Notes: generated from the letters alone by a model not told the origin. Shown: positions 1 to 11,089, counted from the first letter of the stretch. The stretch: DNA of 64,000 bases from Azospirillum fermentarium (GCF_025961205.1 NZ_JAOQNH010000002.1:1048208-1112207), one strand, 5' to 3'. Translations and numbers: made by a program.

Positions 1-365
1 CCGGAGATGCGGTAGGCCGACATCAGCTGGAGCGCGTCGGCCAGGGTGGCGCCGGGGGTGACGGTGATGGGGTTGACCACCATGCCGGATTCGTACCGCT
101 TGACCTTGCGGACCTCTTCGGCCTGACGCTCGATGTCGAGGTTGCGGTGGACCACGCCGATGCCGCCGGCCTGGGCGAGCGCGATGGCAAGACCGCTTTC
201 GGTCACCGTGTCCATGGCCGACGACAGAAGCGGGATGCCCAACTCGATGGTCTTCGTCAGCCGCGTGCGCGTGTCCACGTCGCCGGGCAGCACCGACGAG
301 GCCGCCGGTACGAGAAGAACATCGTCAAAGGTCAGTGCTTCGCGGATTTTGGTGTCGCGCGCCAT
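1..365 (-). CDS. guaB: IMP dehydrogenase, N-terminal part (cut by window edge)
   Basis: IMP dehydrogenase oxidises IMP to XMP with NAD+, the committed step of GMP synthesis. The 121 visible residues start [20 protein letters not shown], the hallmark GuaB N-terminus. They continue through [11 protein letters not shown] and GGIGVVHRN to the beginning of the first CBS domain ([15 protein letters not shown]). An RBS-like AGGAGA lies a few bases upstream of the ATG. The catalytic cysteine loop lies outside the window. The identification is secure. Confidence 0.95.
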   Translation of the reverse strand, partial: MARDTKIREALTFDDVLLVPAASSVLPGDVDTRTRLTKTIELGIPLLSSAMDTVTESGLAIALAQAGGIGVVHRNLDIERQAEEVRKVKRYESGMVVNPITVTPGATLADALQLMSAYRIS

Positions 366-510
366 GGCCCGTCTCCTGCTGAAATTCGCGGCACTATACA
401 CAAGACGTGGCACTTGTGAAGGTGCCAGACCCACTATCCCTCGGGTCCGGCCCCGCCGCCGGATGCAGCCCAGCCATGCCGTGCGGACAGACGCCGGACC
501 GCACCACGGC

Positions 511-1248
511 TCACTCCCCGTCCCGGTTGTCCTCGTCCGTCCGCTTCGCGGCACCGCCGCGGAACCCCGTCGCCACCAGATAGGTTTCGGAGGAATCAGC
601 GCGGCTGGCCGCCGGCTTGGCGTGGCGCACGATGGCGAAATCGCGCTTCAGCCGGTCCAGCAGATCCCGTTCCGCCCCCCCCTGGAACAGCTTGCAGACA
701 AAGGCGCCGCCGGGGGCCAGAACCTCTTCGGCGAAATCATACGCCGCCTCGGCCAGACCCATGATGCGCAGATGGTCGGTCTGGGCGTGGCCGGTTGTGG
801 GCGCGGCCATGTCGCTCAGCACCACGTCCGCCGGACCGCCCAGCGCCGCCTTCAGCCGGCCGGGCGCCGTCTCGTCCAGGAAATCCGCCTGCATGGTGAT
901 GGCGCCCGGCACCTCGTCCATCTCCAGGATGTCCAGGCCGACCACCTGCCCGCCACCGGTGCTGCTGTTGGAGCGCACCCGCTCCACCGCCACCTGGGTC
1001 CAGCCGCCGGGGGCGGCCCCCAGATCGACCACCCGCCGGCCCGGCGCCAGCAGGCGGAACTTGTCGTCAAGCTGCAGCAGCTTGAACGCCGCGCGGGAGC
1101 GGAAGCCGCGCTTCTGAGCCTCGGCCACATAGGGGTCGTTCAACTGGCGCTCCAGCCAGCGGGCGGACGACACCGACCGCTTCTTGGCCGTCTTCACCCG
1201 GACGGCGGCTTGACGGCCACCCGGCCGCGAGGAGCGTTTTTCTGTCAT
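511..1248 (-). CDS. rlmE: 23S rRNA 2'-O-ribose methyltransferase RlmE (FtsJ/RrmJ)
   Basis: RlmE methylates U2552 in the A-loop of 23S rRNA in the assembled 50S subunit, using S-adenosylmethionine. The 245-residue protein has the SAM-binding motif [12 protein letters not shown] (residues 74-85). The K-D-K-E catalytic set is visible as K56 (AAFKLLQLD), D146 (LSDMAAP), K186 (FVCKLFQGG) and E221 ([10 protein letters not shown]). The N-terminal 25 residues are basic, as is common in alphaproteobacterial homologues. It lies 31 bp downstream of the ppx-like gene on the same strand, so the two are probably cotranscribed. Confidence 0.95.
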   Translation of the reverse strand: MTEKRSSRPGGRQAAVRVKTAKKRSVSSARWLERQLNDPYVAEAQKRGFRSRAAFKLLQLDDKFRLLAPGRRVVDLGAAPGGWTQVAVERVRSNSSTGGGQVVGLDILEMDEVPGAITMQADFLDETAPGRLKAALGGPADVVLSDMAAPTTGHAQTDHLRIMGLAEAAYDFAEEVLAPGGAFVCKLFQGGAERDLLDRLKRDFAIVRHAKPAASRADSSETYLVATGFRGGAAKRTDEDNRDGE

Positions 1249-1279
1249 GACTCGATGCTTTCCCGTCGGACACCCCCCA

Positions 1280-2308
1280 TCAACGGCGGGAGACGCCCAT
1301 CAATTCCACCAGAATGCCTTCACGCAGGCCGCGGTCGGCGATGCGCAGGCGTTCCACCGGGCAGCAACCGCAGATGGCTTCCAGCACGGCACAGCCGGCG
1401 ATGACCAGATCGGCGCGTTCCTGCCCGATGCAGGGATGCCGCGCCCGGCCGGCAAAGTCCAGCTTCATCAGATGGCGGATGACCGAACGGGCGTGATCCA
1501 GCCGCAGATAACTGCCGTCGATGGTGCGGCGGTCGTAGCGGCTCAACCCCAGATGCAGGCCCGCCAGCGTCGTCACGGTGCCCGACGTGCCCAGGAGTTG
1601 CACCCCATCCTCTTCCTGATGGCGGCGGATGGCGTTGCGGGCTTCGAACGGTTCGATCTCGGCGATGATCGATTCCACCATGTTGCGGTACTGGGCCGAC
1701 GGGATGCGGTCGCCGCCGTAGCGTTCGGTCAGGCTGATGACGCCGCAGCGGATCGACACCTGATCCAGCACCGTGGGCGCCTGCCCCGGCTCCACCCGCA
1801 GCCACATCAGTTCGGTGGAGCCGCCGCCGATGTCGAACACCAGGGCATAGGGGATGGCCGGGTCCAGCAGCGGGGCGCAGCCGGCCAGCGCCAGCCGTCC
1901 TTCCTCCTGGCTGGAGATGATTTCGATGGCGATGCCGGTTTCCCGCCCCACCACGTCGAGGAAATCGCCGCAGTTGCGCGCCCGCCGGCACGCCTCCGTC
2001 GCCACGGCGCGGATGGAGGTGACGCCGCGCTTGCGGATCTTGGTGCCGCAGACGTGCAAGGCCGCCATGGTCCGTTCGATGGCGGCATCCGACAGCTTTT
2101 CGTTGCGGCTGATGCCCTCGCCCAGACGGACGATGCGGGAAAAGGCGTCGATGACGCGGAAGCCCCCCGGCGTGTGGGCCGGGCGGGCAATCAGCAGGCG
2201 GCAGTTGTTGGTGCCCAGATCCAGCGCGGCAAAGACGGGGCGCGGCGCCGGGGATGATAATCCCCGGTGCGCGATGCCGCCCACCTCTCTGCCGCTGCAC
2301 AGTTCCAC
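1280..2308 (-). CDS. ppx: Ppx/GppA family exopolyphosphatase / pppGpp phosphatase
   Basis: Ppx/GppA proteins are ASKHA-fold phosphatases acting on polyphosphate or pppGpp. The phosphate-1 loop is seen as [12 protein letters not shown] (about residues 28-39) and the second glycine-rich loop as DIGGGSTEL. At 342 residues it is the short one-module type without the C-terminal HD domain of E. coli Ppx. Sequence alone does not separate polyphosphatase from pppGpp phosphatase. The start used is the first ATG; the fold begins around residue 25, so a later start is possible. The next gene on the strand is rlmE. Confidence 0.85.
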   Translation of the reverse strand: MELCSGREVGGIAHRGLSSPAPRPVFAALDLGTNNCRLLIARPAHTPGGFRVIDAFSRIVRLGEGISRNEKLSDAAIERTMAALHVCGTKIRKRGVTSIRAVATEACRRARNCGDFLDVVGRETGIAIEIISSQEEGRLALAGCAPLLDPAIPYALVFDIGGGSTELMWLRVEPGQAPTVLDQVSIRCGVISLTERYGGDRIPSAQYRNMVESIIAEIEPFEARNAIRRHQEEDGVQLLGTSGTVTTLAGLHLGLSRYDRRTIDGSYLRLDHARSVIRHLMKLDFAGRARHPCIGQERADLVIAGCAVLEAICGCCPVERLRIADRGLREGILVELMGVSRR

Positions 2309-2480
2309 CCGCGTTCCTCCCTGTCCCCCGATGGGGATGTTCGAAACCGCAAGTGTATCCTTTACGTCATCGTCCGCGTACCCTTGCTTTCGGCAAATAC
2401 GCGGCTATCCCCCCGCGCCGTGGTGTCGCAGGCGGATGATCCGATGGGGTGATGTTTTGCAGGGCGCGAAGACTTCGCAG

Positions 2481-2515
2481 GAAAACGGCCCCTTTCCGGT
2501 CTGGAAAGGGGCCGT
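2481..2515 (-). terminator. Rho-independent terminator after glyS
   Basis: A perfect 13-bp inverted repeat (2485-2497 with 2503-2515) has a 5-nt loop. It is followed on the minus strand by TTTT. It starts 7 bp after the glyS stop codon and should end the glyQS transcript. Confidence 0.85.
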
Positions 2516-2521
2516 CCGGCC

Positions 2522-4612
2522 TTACCCTTCGATGCGGGAGAAATCCGCCACGCTGTTCAGCGTCGCCCGGATCCGCCCCAGCAGGCGCAGGCGGTTGACG
2601 CGCAGGGCCGCATCGTCCGCGTTCACCGTCACCTTGTCGAAGAAGGCGTCCACCGGACCGCGCAGGGCCGCCAGGGCGGCCATGGTGCCGGCGAAATCCT
2701 CCCGCTCCAGCAGCGGCCCGGCGGCCTGCGCCGCCGAGTCGAGGGCGGCGGACAGCGCCTTTTCCTCGTCCTGGGCCAGCAGGGCGGCGTCCGGGGCGGC
2801 ATCATGGGTGATGCCGTCCTTCTTCTCTTCGATGCGGACGATGTTGCTGGCCCGCTTGTAGGCGGTCAACAGGTTCGCCCCGTCCTCCGACCCGACGAAG
2901 GCCTGCAGCGCCTGCACCCGCGCCAGCAGGCGGACCAGATCGTCCTCCCCGCCCAGCGCGAACACCGCGTCGATCAGGTCGTGGCGCACACCCTGGTCGC
3001 GCAGCACCACCTTCAGACGGTCGGCGAAGAAGCCCACCAGATCCTTGGACACGGTGGCGGCGTCGGCCAGCCCGTCCACCTGATACAGCCGGTGCGATGC
3101 CTGGAACAGCGCGGTCAGCGGCAGGCGCAGCCCGTTTTCCAGGATCAGCCGGATGATGCCCAGTGCGGCGCGGCGCAGCGCGTAGGGATCCTTCGAGCCC
3201 GTGGGCTTCTCGTCGATGGCGAAGAATCCCGCCAGCGTGTCGATCTTGTCGGCCAGCGCCACCGCCACCGACACCGGGGCCGTGGGGCAGGTGTCGTTGG
3301 GGCCCAGCGGCTTGTAATGGTCGGCGATGGCCGCCGCCACGTCCGCCCGCTCGCCCTCGCCGATGGCGTAGTAGCGGCCCATCACCCCCTGAAGCTCGGG
3401 GAACTCGCCCACCACGCCGGTGACCAGATCGGCCTTGGCCAGCAAGGCCGCGCTGCGCACCGCGTCCACGTCGGCGCCGGGGATGGCATCGGCGATCTCG
3501 GCGGCCAGGGTCTGGACGCGGGTGATCTTGTCGGCCACCGTGCCCAGGCGGGCGTGGAAGGTGATGTCGGCCAGCGCCGGCACCCGTTCCTCCAGCTTGG
3601 TCTTGCGGTCGAGATCCCAGAAGAACTTGGCATCCGACAGGCGGGCGCGCAGCACGCGCTCGTTGCCGGCCACCACCGCCTTGCCGCCGTCGGCGGTCAC
3701 CATGTTGGCGACGACGATGAAGCGCGGCGCCATCCGGCCCTGATGGTCCAGAGCGGCAAAATACTTCTGGTGCGTGCGCATGGAGGTGATGAGCACCTCC
3801 GCCGGCACGTCCATGAACGCCTCGTCGATGGCGCCCATCAGCACCACCGGCCATTCCACCAGCCCGCACACCTCGTCCAGCAGCCCGTCGTCGGGGGACA
3901 GGACCAGCCCGGCCTCGGTGCACAGCGCCTCGGCGTCGGCCTGGATCTTGCGGCGGCGCTCGGCGCGGTCCAGCAGCACGTGCGCGCCGCGCAGCTTGGC
4001 CTGATAATCGGCAAACGAGGTGACGGTGAAGGCATCCGGGGCCAGGAAGCGATGGCCGCGGGTGCTGTTGCCGAAGACCACCGGCGTCTCGCCGCCGCCC
4101 AGCGCCACGGCACCGGGGATCACCTGCCCGTCGAACAGGGCGATGATGGAATGCAGCGGACGCACCCAGCGCACGGTGCCGGTGGACCAGCGCATGGACT
4201 TGGGCCACGGCAGCTCGGCGGCCACCGCGGTCAGGATCTCGCCCAGCACCGCGGCGGTGGCGCGGCCCTTCTTTTCGATGACCGCGAACCAGAACACGCC
4301 CTTGCCGGTGTCGCGCTGTTCGCACTGGTCCAGGCTGGCCAGCCCGGCGGACTTCAGGAAGCCCTGCACCGCCTGTTCGGGGGCACCGACGCGCGGCCCC
4401 TTTTTCTCCTCGCGCACGTCGGGCTGCTGGGCCGGCAGGCCATCGACCACCAGCGCCAGACGGCGCGGCGTGGAATGGGCGTCGGCGCGGGCGAAGTCCA
4501 GGCCCGCCGCCTTGAGCTTGGCGGTGACCAGCGCCTTCAGATCGTCGGCGGCCCGCGCCTGCATGCGGGCGGGGATCTCTTCGGAGAAGAATTCAATGAG
4601 AAATTCCGACAT
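2522..4612 (-). CDS. glyS: Glycine-tRNA ligase beta subunit
   Basis: This is the beta subunit of the bacterial alpha2beta2 glycyl-tRNA synthetase; it provides tRNA binding and the C-terminal anticodon-binding region. The start at [17 protein letters not shown] gives 696 residues, the usual length; an upstream in-frame extension overlaps glyQ and looks non-native. Only 5 bp separate it from the glyQ stop, so the pair is an operon with probable translational coupling. The terminator lies directly after the stop codon. Confidence 0.96.
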   Translation of the reverse strand: MSEFLIEFFSEEIPARMQARAADDLKALVTAKLKAAGLDFARADAHSTPRRLALVVDGLPAQQPDVREEKKGPRVGAPEQAVQGFLKSAGLASLDQCEQRDTGKGVFWFAVIEKKGRATAAVLGEILTAVAAELPWPKSMRWSTGTVRWVRPLHSIIALFDGQVIPGAVALGGGETPVVFGNSTRGHRFLAPDAFTVTSFADYQAKLRGAHVLLDRAERRRKIQADAEALCTEAGLVLSPDDGLLDEVCGLVEWPVVLMGAIDEAFMDVPAEVLITSMRTHQKYFAALDHQGRMAPRFIVVANMVTADGGKAVVAGNERVLRARLSDAKFFWDLDRKTKLEERVPALADITFHARLGTVADKITRVQTLAAEIADAIPGADVDAVRSAALLAKADLVTGVVGEFPELQGVMGRYYAIGEGERADVAAAIADHYKPLGPNDTCPTAPVSVAVALADKIDTLAGFFAIDEKPTGSKDPYALRRAALGIIRLILENGLRLPLTALFQASHRLYQVDGLADAATVSKDLVGFFADRLKVVLRDQGVRHDLIDAVFALGGEDDLVRLLARVQALQAFVGSEDGANLLTAYKRASNIVRIEEKKDGITHDAAPDAALLAQDEEKALSAALDSAAQAAGPLLEREDFAGTMAALAALRGPVDAFFDKVTVNADDAALRVNRLRLLGRIRATLNSVADFSRIEG

Positions 4613-4617
4613 GGCGC

Positions 4618-5493
4618 TCACTTCGCTCCCGTCCACGCTTCGCAGCAGGCCTTCGCCAGCGCGCGCACGCGGCCGATGTAGGCGGCACGCTCCACGACGC
4701 TGATGACGCCGCGGGCATCCAGAAGGTTGAAGAGGTGGGATGCCTTGATGCACTGGTCATAGGCGGGCAGCGCCACGCCCTTGGCCACCAGCGCCTGGCA
4801 TTCGGCCTCCGCATCCTTGAAATGCTGGAGGAGCGCCTCGGTGTTGGCGTGTTCGAAGTTGTAGGCGGAATATTCCCGTTCCGCCCGCAGGAACACGTCG
4901 CCGTACTTCACGCCCGTGCCGTTGAAATCCAGGTCATAGACGTTCTCCACGCCCTGGACGTACATGGCCAGACGCTCCAGCCCATAGGTCAGCTCGACCG
5001 AGATGGGGTCGCATTCGATGCCGCCCACCTGCTGGAAATAGGTGAACTGCGTCACCTCCATCCCGTCGCACCACACCTCCCAGCCCAGGCCCCAGGCGCC
5101 CAGCGTCGGGCTTTCCCAATCGTCCTCGACGAAGCGGATGTCGTGCAGCGCCGGGTCGATGCCCAGCACCTTCAGGCTTTCCAGATAAAGCTCCTGCGCG
5201 TTGGCGGGCGACGGCTTCAGGATCACCTGGTACTGGTAATAGTGCTGCAGGCGGTTGGGATTCTCGCCATAGCGCCCGTCCTTGGGCCGGCGGGACGGCT
5301 GCACATAGGCCGCGCGCCATTCCCGGTCCGGCCCCAGCGCCCGGAGCGTGGTGGCGGGATGGAAGGTGCCGGCCCCGACCTCCATGTCGTAGGGCTGGAG
5401 GATCACGCAGCCCTGTTCCGACCAGAACTGGTGCAGCTTGAGGATCAGGGCCTGAAAGCTCAGGGCTTTGGTGTTCGCGCTGGACGGCGCCAT
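4618..5493 (-). CDS. glyQ: Glycine-tRNA ligase alpha subunit
   Basis: This is the catalytic class II subunit of glycyl-tRNA synthetase, forming glycyl-adenylate and charging tRNA-Gly. The highly conserved N-terminal block ([20 protein letters not shown]) and the strings [13 protein letters not shown] and [20 protein letters not shown] are present. The length of 291 residues is typical. It is first in the glyQS operon. The 288-bp gap to the divergent CBS-domain gene should hold both promoters. Confidence 0.97.
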   Translation of the reverse strand: MAPSSANTKALSFQALILKLHQFWSEQGCVILQPYDMEVGAGTFHPATTLRALGPDREWRAAYVQPSRRPKDGRYGENPNRLQHYYQYQVILKPSPANAQELYLESLKVLGIDPALHDIRFVEDDWESPTLGAWGLGWEVWCDGMEVTQFTYFQQVGGIECDPISVELTYGLERLAMYVQGVENVYDLDFNGTGVKYGDVFLRAEREYSAYNFEHANTEALLQHFKDAEAECQALVAKGVALPAYDQCIKASHLFNLLDARGVISVVERAAYIGRVRALAKACCEAWTGAK

Positions 5494-5781
5494 GGGCGGT
5501 CACATGACTTGGATGGTGGCAAAAGCGCGCGGAACGATACGCGGCGCACCCCGCGGAATCAAGCCGTCACGCTCAGGATTTCCACCTTCCCGTACCCCGC
5601 ACCCACCCGCCACCCGGCCAAATGCCGCAGGGCGGCAGCGCCGTTCACTCGCCCATCGGTCGGTGATACGCTTCGGATCCATTGACGCTGGGTGGAAACG
5701 TCATAGCTCTGACAAAAGAGAAGGTGCTGTGCACACCCTCCATAACAATCAACATAACCTTAACGGGAAGGATCGTTGCCC

Positions 5782-6222
5782 ATGACCACTGTCGCTTCTG
5801 TTCTGAACACCAAGGGCCGCACCGTCGTCACCATCCTGCCGTCTGAAACCGTGGGCAAGGCCGCGGCCCTGCTGAATGAAAAGCGGATCGGTGCCGTGGT
5901 CGTGCGCGACGTGCGCGGCAAGCTGGCCGGCATCCTGTCGGAACGCGACATCGTGCGCGCCGTGGCGGCCAAGGGCGCGACGGCGCTCGATTCCCGTGTC
6001 GAGGATCTGATGACCAAGGAGGTCAAGACCTGCCTGCCCACCGACACCATCAAGGATCTGATGCAGACCATGACCCTGCGCCGCCACCGCCACGTGCCGG
6101 TGTGCGACGCCAACGGCGATCTGCTGGGCATCGTGTCCATCGGCGACGTGGTGAAGGCCCGCCTGGACGAGCAGGCCCACGAGGTGGCCGTCCTGCGCGA
6201 CATCACGCTGGTGAAAGGCTAA
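5782..6222 (+). CDS. CBS-domain-pair protein
   Basis: A protein of about 146 residues made almost entirely of two tandem CBS motifs. The first contains IGAVVVRDVRGKLAGILSER and the second RHRHVPVCDANGDLLGIVSI. Stand-alone CBS pairs bind adenine nucleotides or NAD(H) and act as energy sensors; the partner is not evident here. The ATG at 5782 was preferred over an in-frame TTG six bases earlier because GGGAAGGA (5765-5772) is then correctly spaced. A strong hairpin follows the stop codon. Confidence 0.85.
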   Translation: MTTVASVLNTKGRTVVTILPSETVGKAAALLNEKRIGAVVVRDVRGKLAGILSERDIVRAVAAKGATALDSRVEDLMTKEVKTCLPTDTIKDLMQTMTLRRHRHVPVCDANGDLLGIVSIGDVVKARLDEQAHEVAVLRDITLVKG

Positions 6223-6224
6223 AC

Positions 6225-6262
6225 GGCCCCCCCCTCTTCCCGGCAGGAAAAGGGGGGCCCCT
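6225..6262 (+). terminator. Terminator-like hairpin after the CBS gene
   Basis: GGCCCCCC and GGGGGGCC arms flank a short loop immediately after the CBS-protein stop codon. The trailing tract CTCTCTT is only partly T-rich, so termination may be imperfect. Confidence 0.6.
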
Positions 6263-6449
6263 CTCTTATCCCACCTGACCAAAGGCAATCCCTTCCACCA
6301 CCCGGATAGGCCTGATCATCCGGGTTTGCACAACGTGCAACCGGCGGCGTGGATGGACGGCGAAAGGCTCTACTCCCATGATCGGGGCTGACGGGCTTCA
6401 CCGCGGCACACATATCCTTGCCGATGAGTGCCGTGCCAGAGGTTGAGCC

Positions 6450-7289
6450 ATGCCCGCCCCATCCACGCTTCCGCCCTCCTTCCCGTCCCTGGACCGCCTG
6501 ACCGTTCTGATGGTCGAAGACGACGGGCTGTTGCGCCACGGCCTGCGTGAAACGCTGAGGCTGTGGGGTATCCGCGTCATCGCCGCCGCCGATGGAGAGG
6601 AGGCCAAGGCCGTGCTGCGCCGGCAACTGGTCGATCTGGTCATCACCGATTGGATGATGGCCCCCACCGGCGGCGCGGCGCTGGTCCGCTGGGTGCGCAC
6701 CAGCCCCGACAGCCTGCGGCCCGCCACCCCCATTCTGGTGCTGACCGGCAACACCGATCTGGGCACCGTGCGCACCGCCTGGGATACCGGTGTCACCGCC
6801 GTTCTTGCCAAGCCCATCGCCCCGGCGGAACTGCTGCGCCGCATCGAAACGGCGCTGAACCGCCCGACCCGCTCCGCCCTGCCCGCTCTTGTCCAGACGG
6901 CGGACGAGCCGGACCGCGGCGCCGAGCGGCAGCGGCTGGTCCGCGCGCTCGACCGGCTGGAGGCGGAAATGGCCCGGCCCCGGCGCGACCTGCTGCGGCT
7001 GACCTCCGCCATTCTGGAGGTGGAGCGGACGGCCCGCGGCCTGCCCGGCGTCGCCGACATCGCCGCGTCCCTCTCCGCCTGCCTCAACGGGGTGGGGGCG
7101 GGGGCCCAGGGGTTTCTGGACGCCATCGACGCCCATCTGGCGGCCCTGCGCTGGGCGCTGGCGAACGCCGCCGACGGCACCGCCACCGCCCCCGGCCTGC
7201 CCGCCCGCGACAGTCTGGTGGCGTGCCTGCGCGCCACCGTCCGCGCCCTGTCGGCCCGGCCCGGCGCATCGGTTCCCCCCACCCAGTGA
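6450..7289 (+). CDS. Response regulator: CheY-like receiver with helical C-terminal extension
   Basis: The N-terminal 130 residues form a receiver domain. The acidic pair D24/D25 (MVEDDG), phosphoacceptor D67 (VITDWMM), T99 (LVLTGN) and K121 (LAKP) are all present. The remaining 150 residues are Ala/Leu/Arg-rich and probably helical, with no recognisable DNA-binding, GGDEF or HPt motif. No histidine kinase is adjacent, so the input is unknown. It is separated from its neighbours by intergenic gaps and is probably monocistronic. Confidence 0.85.
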   Translation: MPAPSTLPPSFPSLDRLTVLMVEDDGLLRHGLRETLRLWGIRVIAAADGEEAKAVLRRQLVDLVITDWMMAPTGGAALVRWVRTSPDSLRPATPILVLTGNTDLGTVRTAWDTGVTAVLAKPIAPAELLRRIETALNRPTRSALPALVQTADEPDRGAERQRLVRALDRLEAEMARPRRDLLRLTSAILEVERTARGLPGVADIAASLSACLNGVGAGAQGFLDAIDAHLAALRWALANAADGTATAPGLPARDSLVACLRATVRALSARPGASVPPTQ

Positions 7290-7519
7290 TCCCCGGAAAG
7301 ACCCGCCGGAAAAAGGGGTGAGTGCGGGAATTACCCGGCCCGCCATCCGATCCCTATATTCCTTCCCAGGGCACCGGCCCCTTCGTGTGGTTCCTTGCTT
7401 TTTGCGTGCGGCCCCAAAAGGGCGGTTGCCGCATAGGACAGTGCCTATTACCTTTCTATCCACAAAACAAAAAAGCCTGACCGTATTAACGGCAGTGTTT
7501 CAGGACGGGGAAGGAAAAC

Positions 7520-10500
7520 ATGGCTCTTGCAACAGTCTCCCTCGAGGACAAGTACGCCCTGGAACAGGGGCGGGTCTATCTTACCGGAACCCAGGCCCTT
7601 GTGCGGCTGCCTATGTTGCAGCGCCAAAGAGATCTTGCGGCGGGACTCAACACCGGATGTTTTATTTCGGGATACCGCGGATCGCCGTTGGGAAGTGTTG
7701 ACCAGAACCTCTGGAACGCCCGAAAGTTTCTCGAAAAAAATCACATCGTGTTCCAGCCCGGCGTCAACGAGGAGCTGGGTGCGACCGCCGTCTGGGGCAG
7801 CCAGCAGGTGGGCATGTTCCCCGGCGCCACGTACGACGGCGTGTTCGCCATGTGGTACGGCAAGGGGCCGGGCGTTGACCGCTCCGGCGACGTGCTGAAG
7901 CACGGCAACGCCGCCGGCACCGCGCGCCACGGCGGCGTGCTGGTGCTGGCCGGCGACGACCATGCGTGCAAGTCCTCCACCTTCCCGCACCAGTCGGAAC
8001 ACGCCTTCGTTCATGCCATGATCCCGGAACTGAACCCGGCGGGCGTGCAGGAGATCCTGGACTACGGCCTGATCGGCTGGGCCATGAGCCGCTATTCCGG
8101 CTGCTGGATCGGCATGAAGACCATCGCCGAGACGGTGGACAGCTCCGCCTCCGTCACCATCGACCCGCACCGGGTGCCGATGGTCCTTCCCACCGATTTC
8201 CCCATGCCGCCCGGCGGCCTGAACATCCGCTGGCCCGACCCGCCGCTGGAGCAGGAATACCGGCTGATGAAGCACAAGCTGTACGCCGCCCTGGCGTTCG
8301 CGCGTGCCAACCGGCTGGACCGGGTGGTGATCTCCTCGGCCCGCCCGCGGCTGGGCATCGTCACCACCGGCAAATCCTATCTCGACGTGCGCCAGGCGTT
8401 CGACGAGCTGGGCATCTCCGAGGAGATGGCGTCGGATCTCGGCGTCACCGTCTACAAGGTCGGCATGCCCTGGCCGCTGGAACGCGACGGCGTGCGCCAC
8501 TTCGCCGAGGGTCTGGAAGAGATCATCGTGGTGGAGGAAAAGCGCGCCGTCATCGAGAACCAGTTGAAGGAACAGCTTTACAACTGGCACCCCGACGTGC
8601 GCCCCCGCGTGGTTGGCAAGTTCGACGAACAGGGCGAATGGATCCTGCCGTCGGCGGGCGAGCTGTCGCCGGCCCAGATCGGCGTGGTGATCGGGCGGCG
8701 CCTGCTGGCCTTCGTCGAGAACGACACCATCCGCCAGCGCGTGGCCTTCCTCGACGCCCAGGAAAAGCAGAAGGCCCATGTGGCGCGGGTGGCGCGCAAG
8801 CCGACCTTCTGCTCCGGCTGTCCGCACAACACCTCCACCGTGGTGCCGGACGGCAGCCGGGCGCTGGGCGGCATCGGCTGCCATTACATGGCGACGTGGC
8901 TGGACCGCAAGACCGACACCTTCACCCAGATGGGCGGCGAAGGCGTGCCGTGGGTGGGGCAGGCGCCGTTCACCAAGGAAAAGCACATCTTCGCCAATCT
9001 GGGCGACGGCACCTATTACCATTCCGGCATCCTGGCGATCCGTCAGGCCATCGCCGCCAAGGTGAACATCACCTACAAGATCCTGTTCAACGACGCGGTG
9101 GCCATGACCGGCGGCCAGCCGGTGGACGGCACCCTGACCATCCCCGCCCTGGCCGCCCAGTTGGCGGCGGAGGGGGTCAACCGCATCACCGTGGTGTCGG
9201 ACGAGCCGGAGAAATACGGCATCGGCGCCGGCCTGCCCCCCTTCACCAAGGTCGAGCACCGCGACGACCTGGACCGCGTGCAGCGCGAGATGCGGGAGGA
9301 GGCCGGCGTCACCGTCCTGATCTACGACCAGACCTGCGCGGCGGAAAAGCGCCGCCGCCGCAAGCGCGGCAAGATGGCCGACCCCGCCCGCCGGGTGGTC
9401 ATCAACGAGCTGGTGTGCGAATCCTGCGGCGACTGCTCGGCCAAGTCCAACTGTGTCTCCATCGTGCCGGTGGACACCGAATTCGGGCGCAAGCGCCAGA
9501 TCGACCAGTCGAGCTGCAACAAGGACATGTCGTGCCTGAAGGGCTTTTGCCCGTCCTTCGTGACGGTGGAGGGGGGCACGCTGCGCAAGCCCCAGCCCAT
9601 GGGCAAGGACGGGCCGGACATCGGCGGCCTGCCCCAGCCCGCCCTGCCCGACATTTCGGTGCGGCCGTGGAGCATCTACATCACCGGCGTCGGCGGCACC
9701 GGCGTGGTGACCGTGGGCGCCCTGATGGGCATGGCCGCCCATCTGGAGGGCAAGGGTGTGGGCGTGCTGGACATGACCGGCCTGGCCCAGAAGGGCGGTG
9801 CGGTCACCACCCACATCCGCATCGGCAGGACGCCGGAGGACATCCACGCCGTGCGCATCGCCGCCGGTGGGGCGGATGCGGTGATCGGCTGCGACATCGT
9901 GGTGGCCGCCGCCGGCGACGGGCTGTCCAAGATGGCGGCGGGCCGGACGCGGGCGGTGCTGAACACCCATGAATCCATCACCGCCGACTTCACCAAACAG
10001 CGCGACCTGACCATTCCCGTGGCCGATCTGGTGGGCGATGTGCAGCGGGCGTGCGGCGGCACGGAGATGGTCAGCGTGGCCGACGCCACCCGCCTTGCCA
10101 CCGCGCTTTTGGGCGACAGCATCGCCACCAACCCGTTCATGCTGGGCTTCGCGTGGCAGAAGGGTCTGATCCCCCTGTCGGCGGAGGCGCTGCTGAAGGC
10201 CATCGAGTTGAACGGGGCGGCGGTGGCGATGAACCGCAACGCCTTCAACTGGGGCCGTCTGGCGGCCCACAGCATGGCGGCGGTGGAGGTGGCGGCAGCG
10301 CCCGCCGCCGTTCCCGGCGACGTGATCGGCGGCTATCACCGCCTGTCCCAGAGCATCGACGACGTGATCTCCCGCCGCGAGACGTTTCTGACCGACTATC
10401 AGGACGCCGCCTATGCCGCCCGCTACCGCGCCATTGTGGACCGCGTGCGGCGGGTGGAGGGCGAACGGGTGCCCGGCAGCACCGGTCTGACCGACGCCGT

Positions 10501-11011
10501 GGCCCGCAGCCTGTTCAAGCTGATGGCGTACAAGGACGAGTACGAGGTGGCGCGGCTCTACACCGAAACCGGCTTTGTCGAGCAGGTGGGGCGGATGTTC
10601 GAGGGCGACTGGTCGCTGACCTTCCACCTCGCCCCGCCGCTCTTGGGCGACACGGACGAAAACGGCGGCGAACCGAAAAAGCGCACCTATGGCCCGTGGA
10701 TGCTGAAGGCGCTGAAACTGCTGGCCAAGGGCCGCCGGCTGCGCGGCACGGCGCTGGACCCCTTCGGCTGGTTGCCGGAGCGGCGCACCGAACGTGACCT
10801 GATCGCGGCGTTCGAACGCACGGTGGACACGCTGCTGTCGGGGCTGAACCGGGGCAACCACGGGATAGCGGTGGAGATCGCCCGCCTGCCGCTGGACATC
10901 CGCGGCTATGGCCCGGTGAAGGACCGCGCGGTGACGGCGGTGCGGGCGAAGGAGGCGTCGCTGATGATGGCCTTCCACGCCCCGGCGGAACAGCCCATGG
11001 CGGCGGAATGA
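7520..11011 (+). CDS. Indolepyruvate ferredoxin oxidoreductase (fused alpha/beta type)
   Basis: A 1163-residue TPP- and iron-sulfur-dependent 2-oxoacid oxidoreductase that decarboxylates arylpyruvates to aryl-acetyl-CoA and reduces ferredoxin. The N-terminal pyrimidine-type domain contains FISGYRGSPLG. The TPP domain carries CSGCPHN and FANLGDGTYYHSG. A cysteine cluster CESCGDCSAKSNC follows, and the C-terminal gamma-like domain has ITGVGGTGVVTVGALMGMAA. This single-chain form corresponds to iorA plus iorB fused. RBS GGAAGGA precedes the ATG. In azospirilla-like bacteria it may serve aromatic amino-acid or indole-3-pyruvate metabolism; that role is inferred. Confidence 0.93.
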   Translation: MALATVSLEDKYALEQGRVYLTGTQALVRLPMLQRQRDLAAGLNTGCFISGYRGSPLGSVDQNLWNARKFLEKNHIVFQPGVNEELGATAVWGSQQVGMFPGATYDGVFAMWYGKGPGVDRSGDVLKHGNAAGTARHGGVLVLAGDDHACKSSTFPHQSEHAFVHAMIPELNPAGVQEILDYGLIGWAMSRYSGCWIGMKTIAETVDSSASVTIDPHRVPMVLPTDFPMPPGGLNIRWPDPPLEQEYRLMKHKLYAALAFARANRLDRVVISSARPRLGIVTTGKSYLDVRQAFDELGISEEMASDLGVTVYKVGMPWPLERDGVRHFAEGLEEIIVVEEKRAVIENQLKEQLYNWHPDVRPRVVGKFDEQGEWILPSAGELSPAQIGVVIGRRLLAFVENDTIRQRVAFLDAQEKQKAHVARVARKPTFCSGCPHNTSTVVPDGSRALGGIGCHYMATWLDRKTDTFTQMGGEGVPWVGQAPFTKEKHIFANLGDGTYYHSGILAIRQAIAAKVNITYKILFNDAVAMTGGQPVDGTLTIPALAAQLAAEGVNRITVVSDEPEKYGIGAGLPPFTKVEHRDDLDRVQREMREEAGVTVLIYDQTCAAEKRRRRKRGKMADPARRVVINELVCESCGDCSAKSNCVSIVPVDTEFGRKRQIDQSSCNKDMSCLKGFCPSFVTVEGGTLRKPQPMGKDGPDIGGLPQPALPDISVRPWSIYITGVGGTGVVTVGALMGMAAHLEGKGVGVLDMTGLAQKGGAVTTHIRIGRTPEDIHAVRIAAGGADAVIGCDIVVAAAGDGLSKMAAGRTRAVLNTHESITADFTKQRDLTIPVADLVGDVQRACGGTEMVSVADATRLATALLGDSIATNPFMLGFAWQKGLIPLSAEALLKAIELNGAAVAMNRNAFNWGRLAAHSMAAVEVAAAPAAVPGDVIGGYHRLSQSIDDVISRRETFLTDYQDAAYAARYRAIVDRVRRVEGERVPGSTGLTDAVARSLFKLMAYKDEYEVARLYTETGFVEQVGRMFEGDWSLTFHLAPPLLGDTDENGGEPKKRTYGPWMLKALKLLAKGRRLRGTALDPFGWLPERRTERDLIAAFERTVDTLLSGLNRGNHGIAVEIARLPLDIRGYGPVKDRAVTAVRAKEASLMMAFHAPAEQPMAAE

Positions 11012-11038
11012 CGCCATCGGTGATTTGCCGATGATGGG

Positions 11039-11072
11039 ACGGTGGCCCTATACTCGGGGCCACCGTTTTCTT
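11039..11072 (+). terminator. Rho-independent terminator after the oxidoreductase gene
   Basis: A perfect 10-bp stem (11039-11048 with 11057-11066), an 8-nt loop and TTTTCTT. It lies 27 bp after the stop codon and 17 bp before yacG. Confidence 0.85.
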
Positions 11073-11089
11073 ATTCCGGCCTTGGTTCG

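Noticed and set aside
133..1404. Long open frame on the plus strand across guaB and rlmE
   Set aside because: It is an antisense shadow of high-GC coding DNA; the product is Arg/Gly/His-rich with no domain, whereas the opposite strand encodes recognised proteins.
7448..11017. 1189-codon open frame antisense to the oxidoreductase gene
   Set aside because: Composition is typical of antisense frames in GC-rich genes (His/Gln/Gly/Arg) and the sense strand matches a well-known enzyme throughout.
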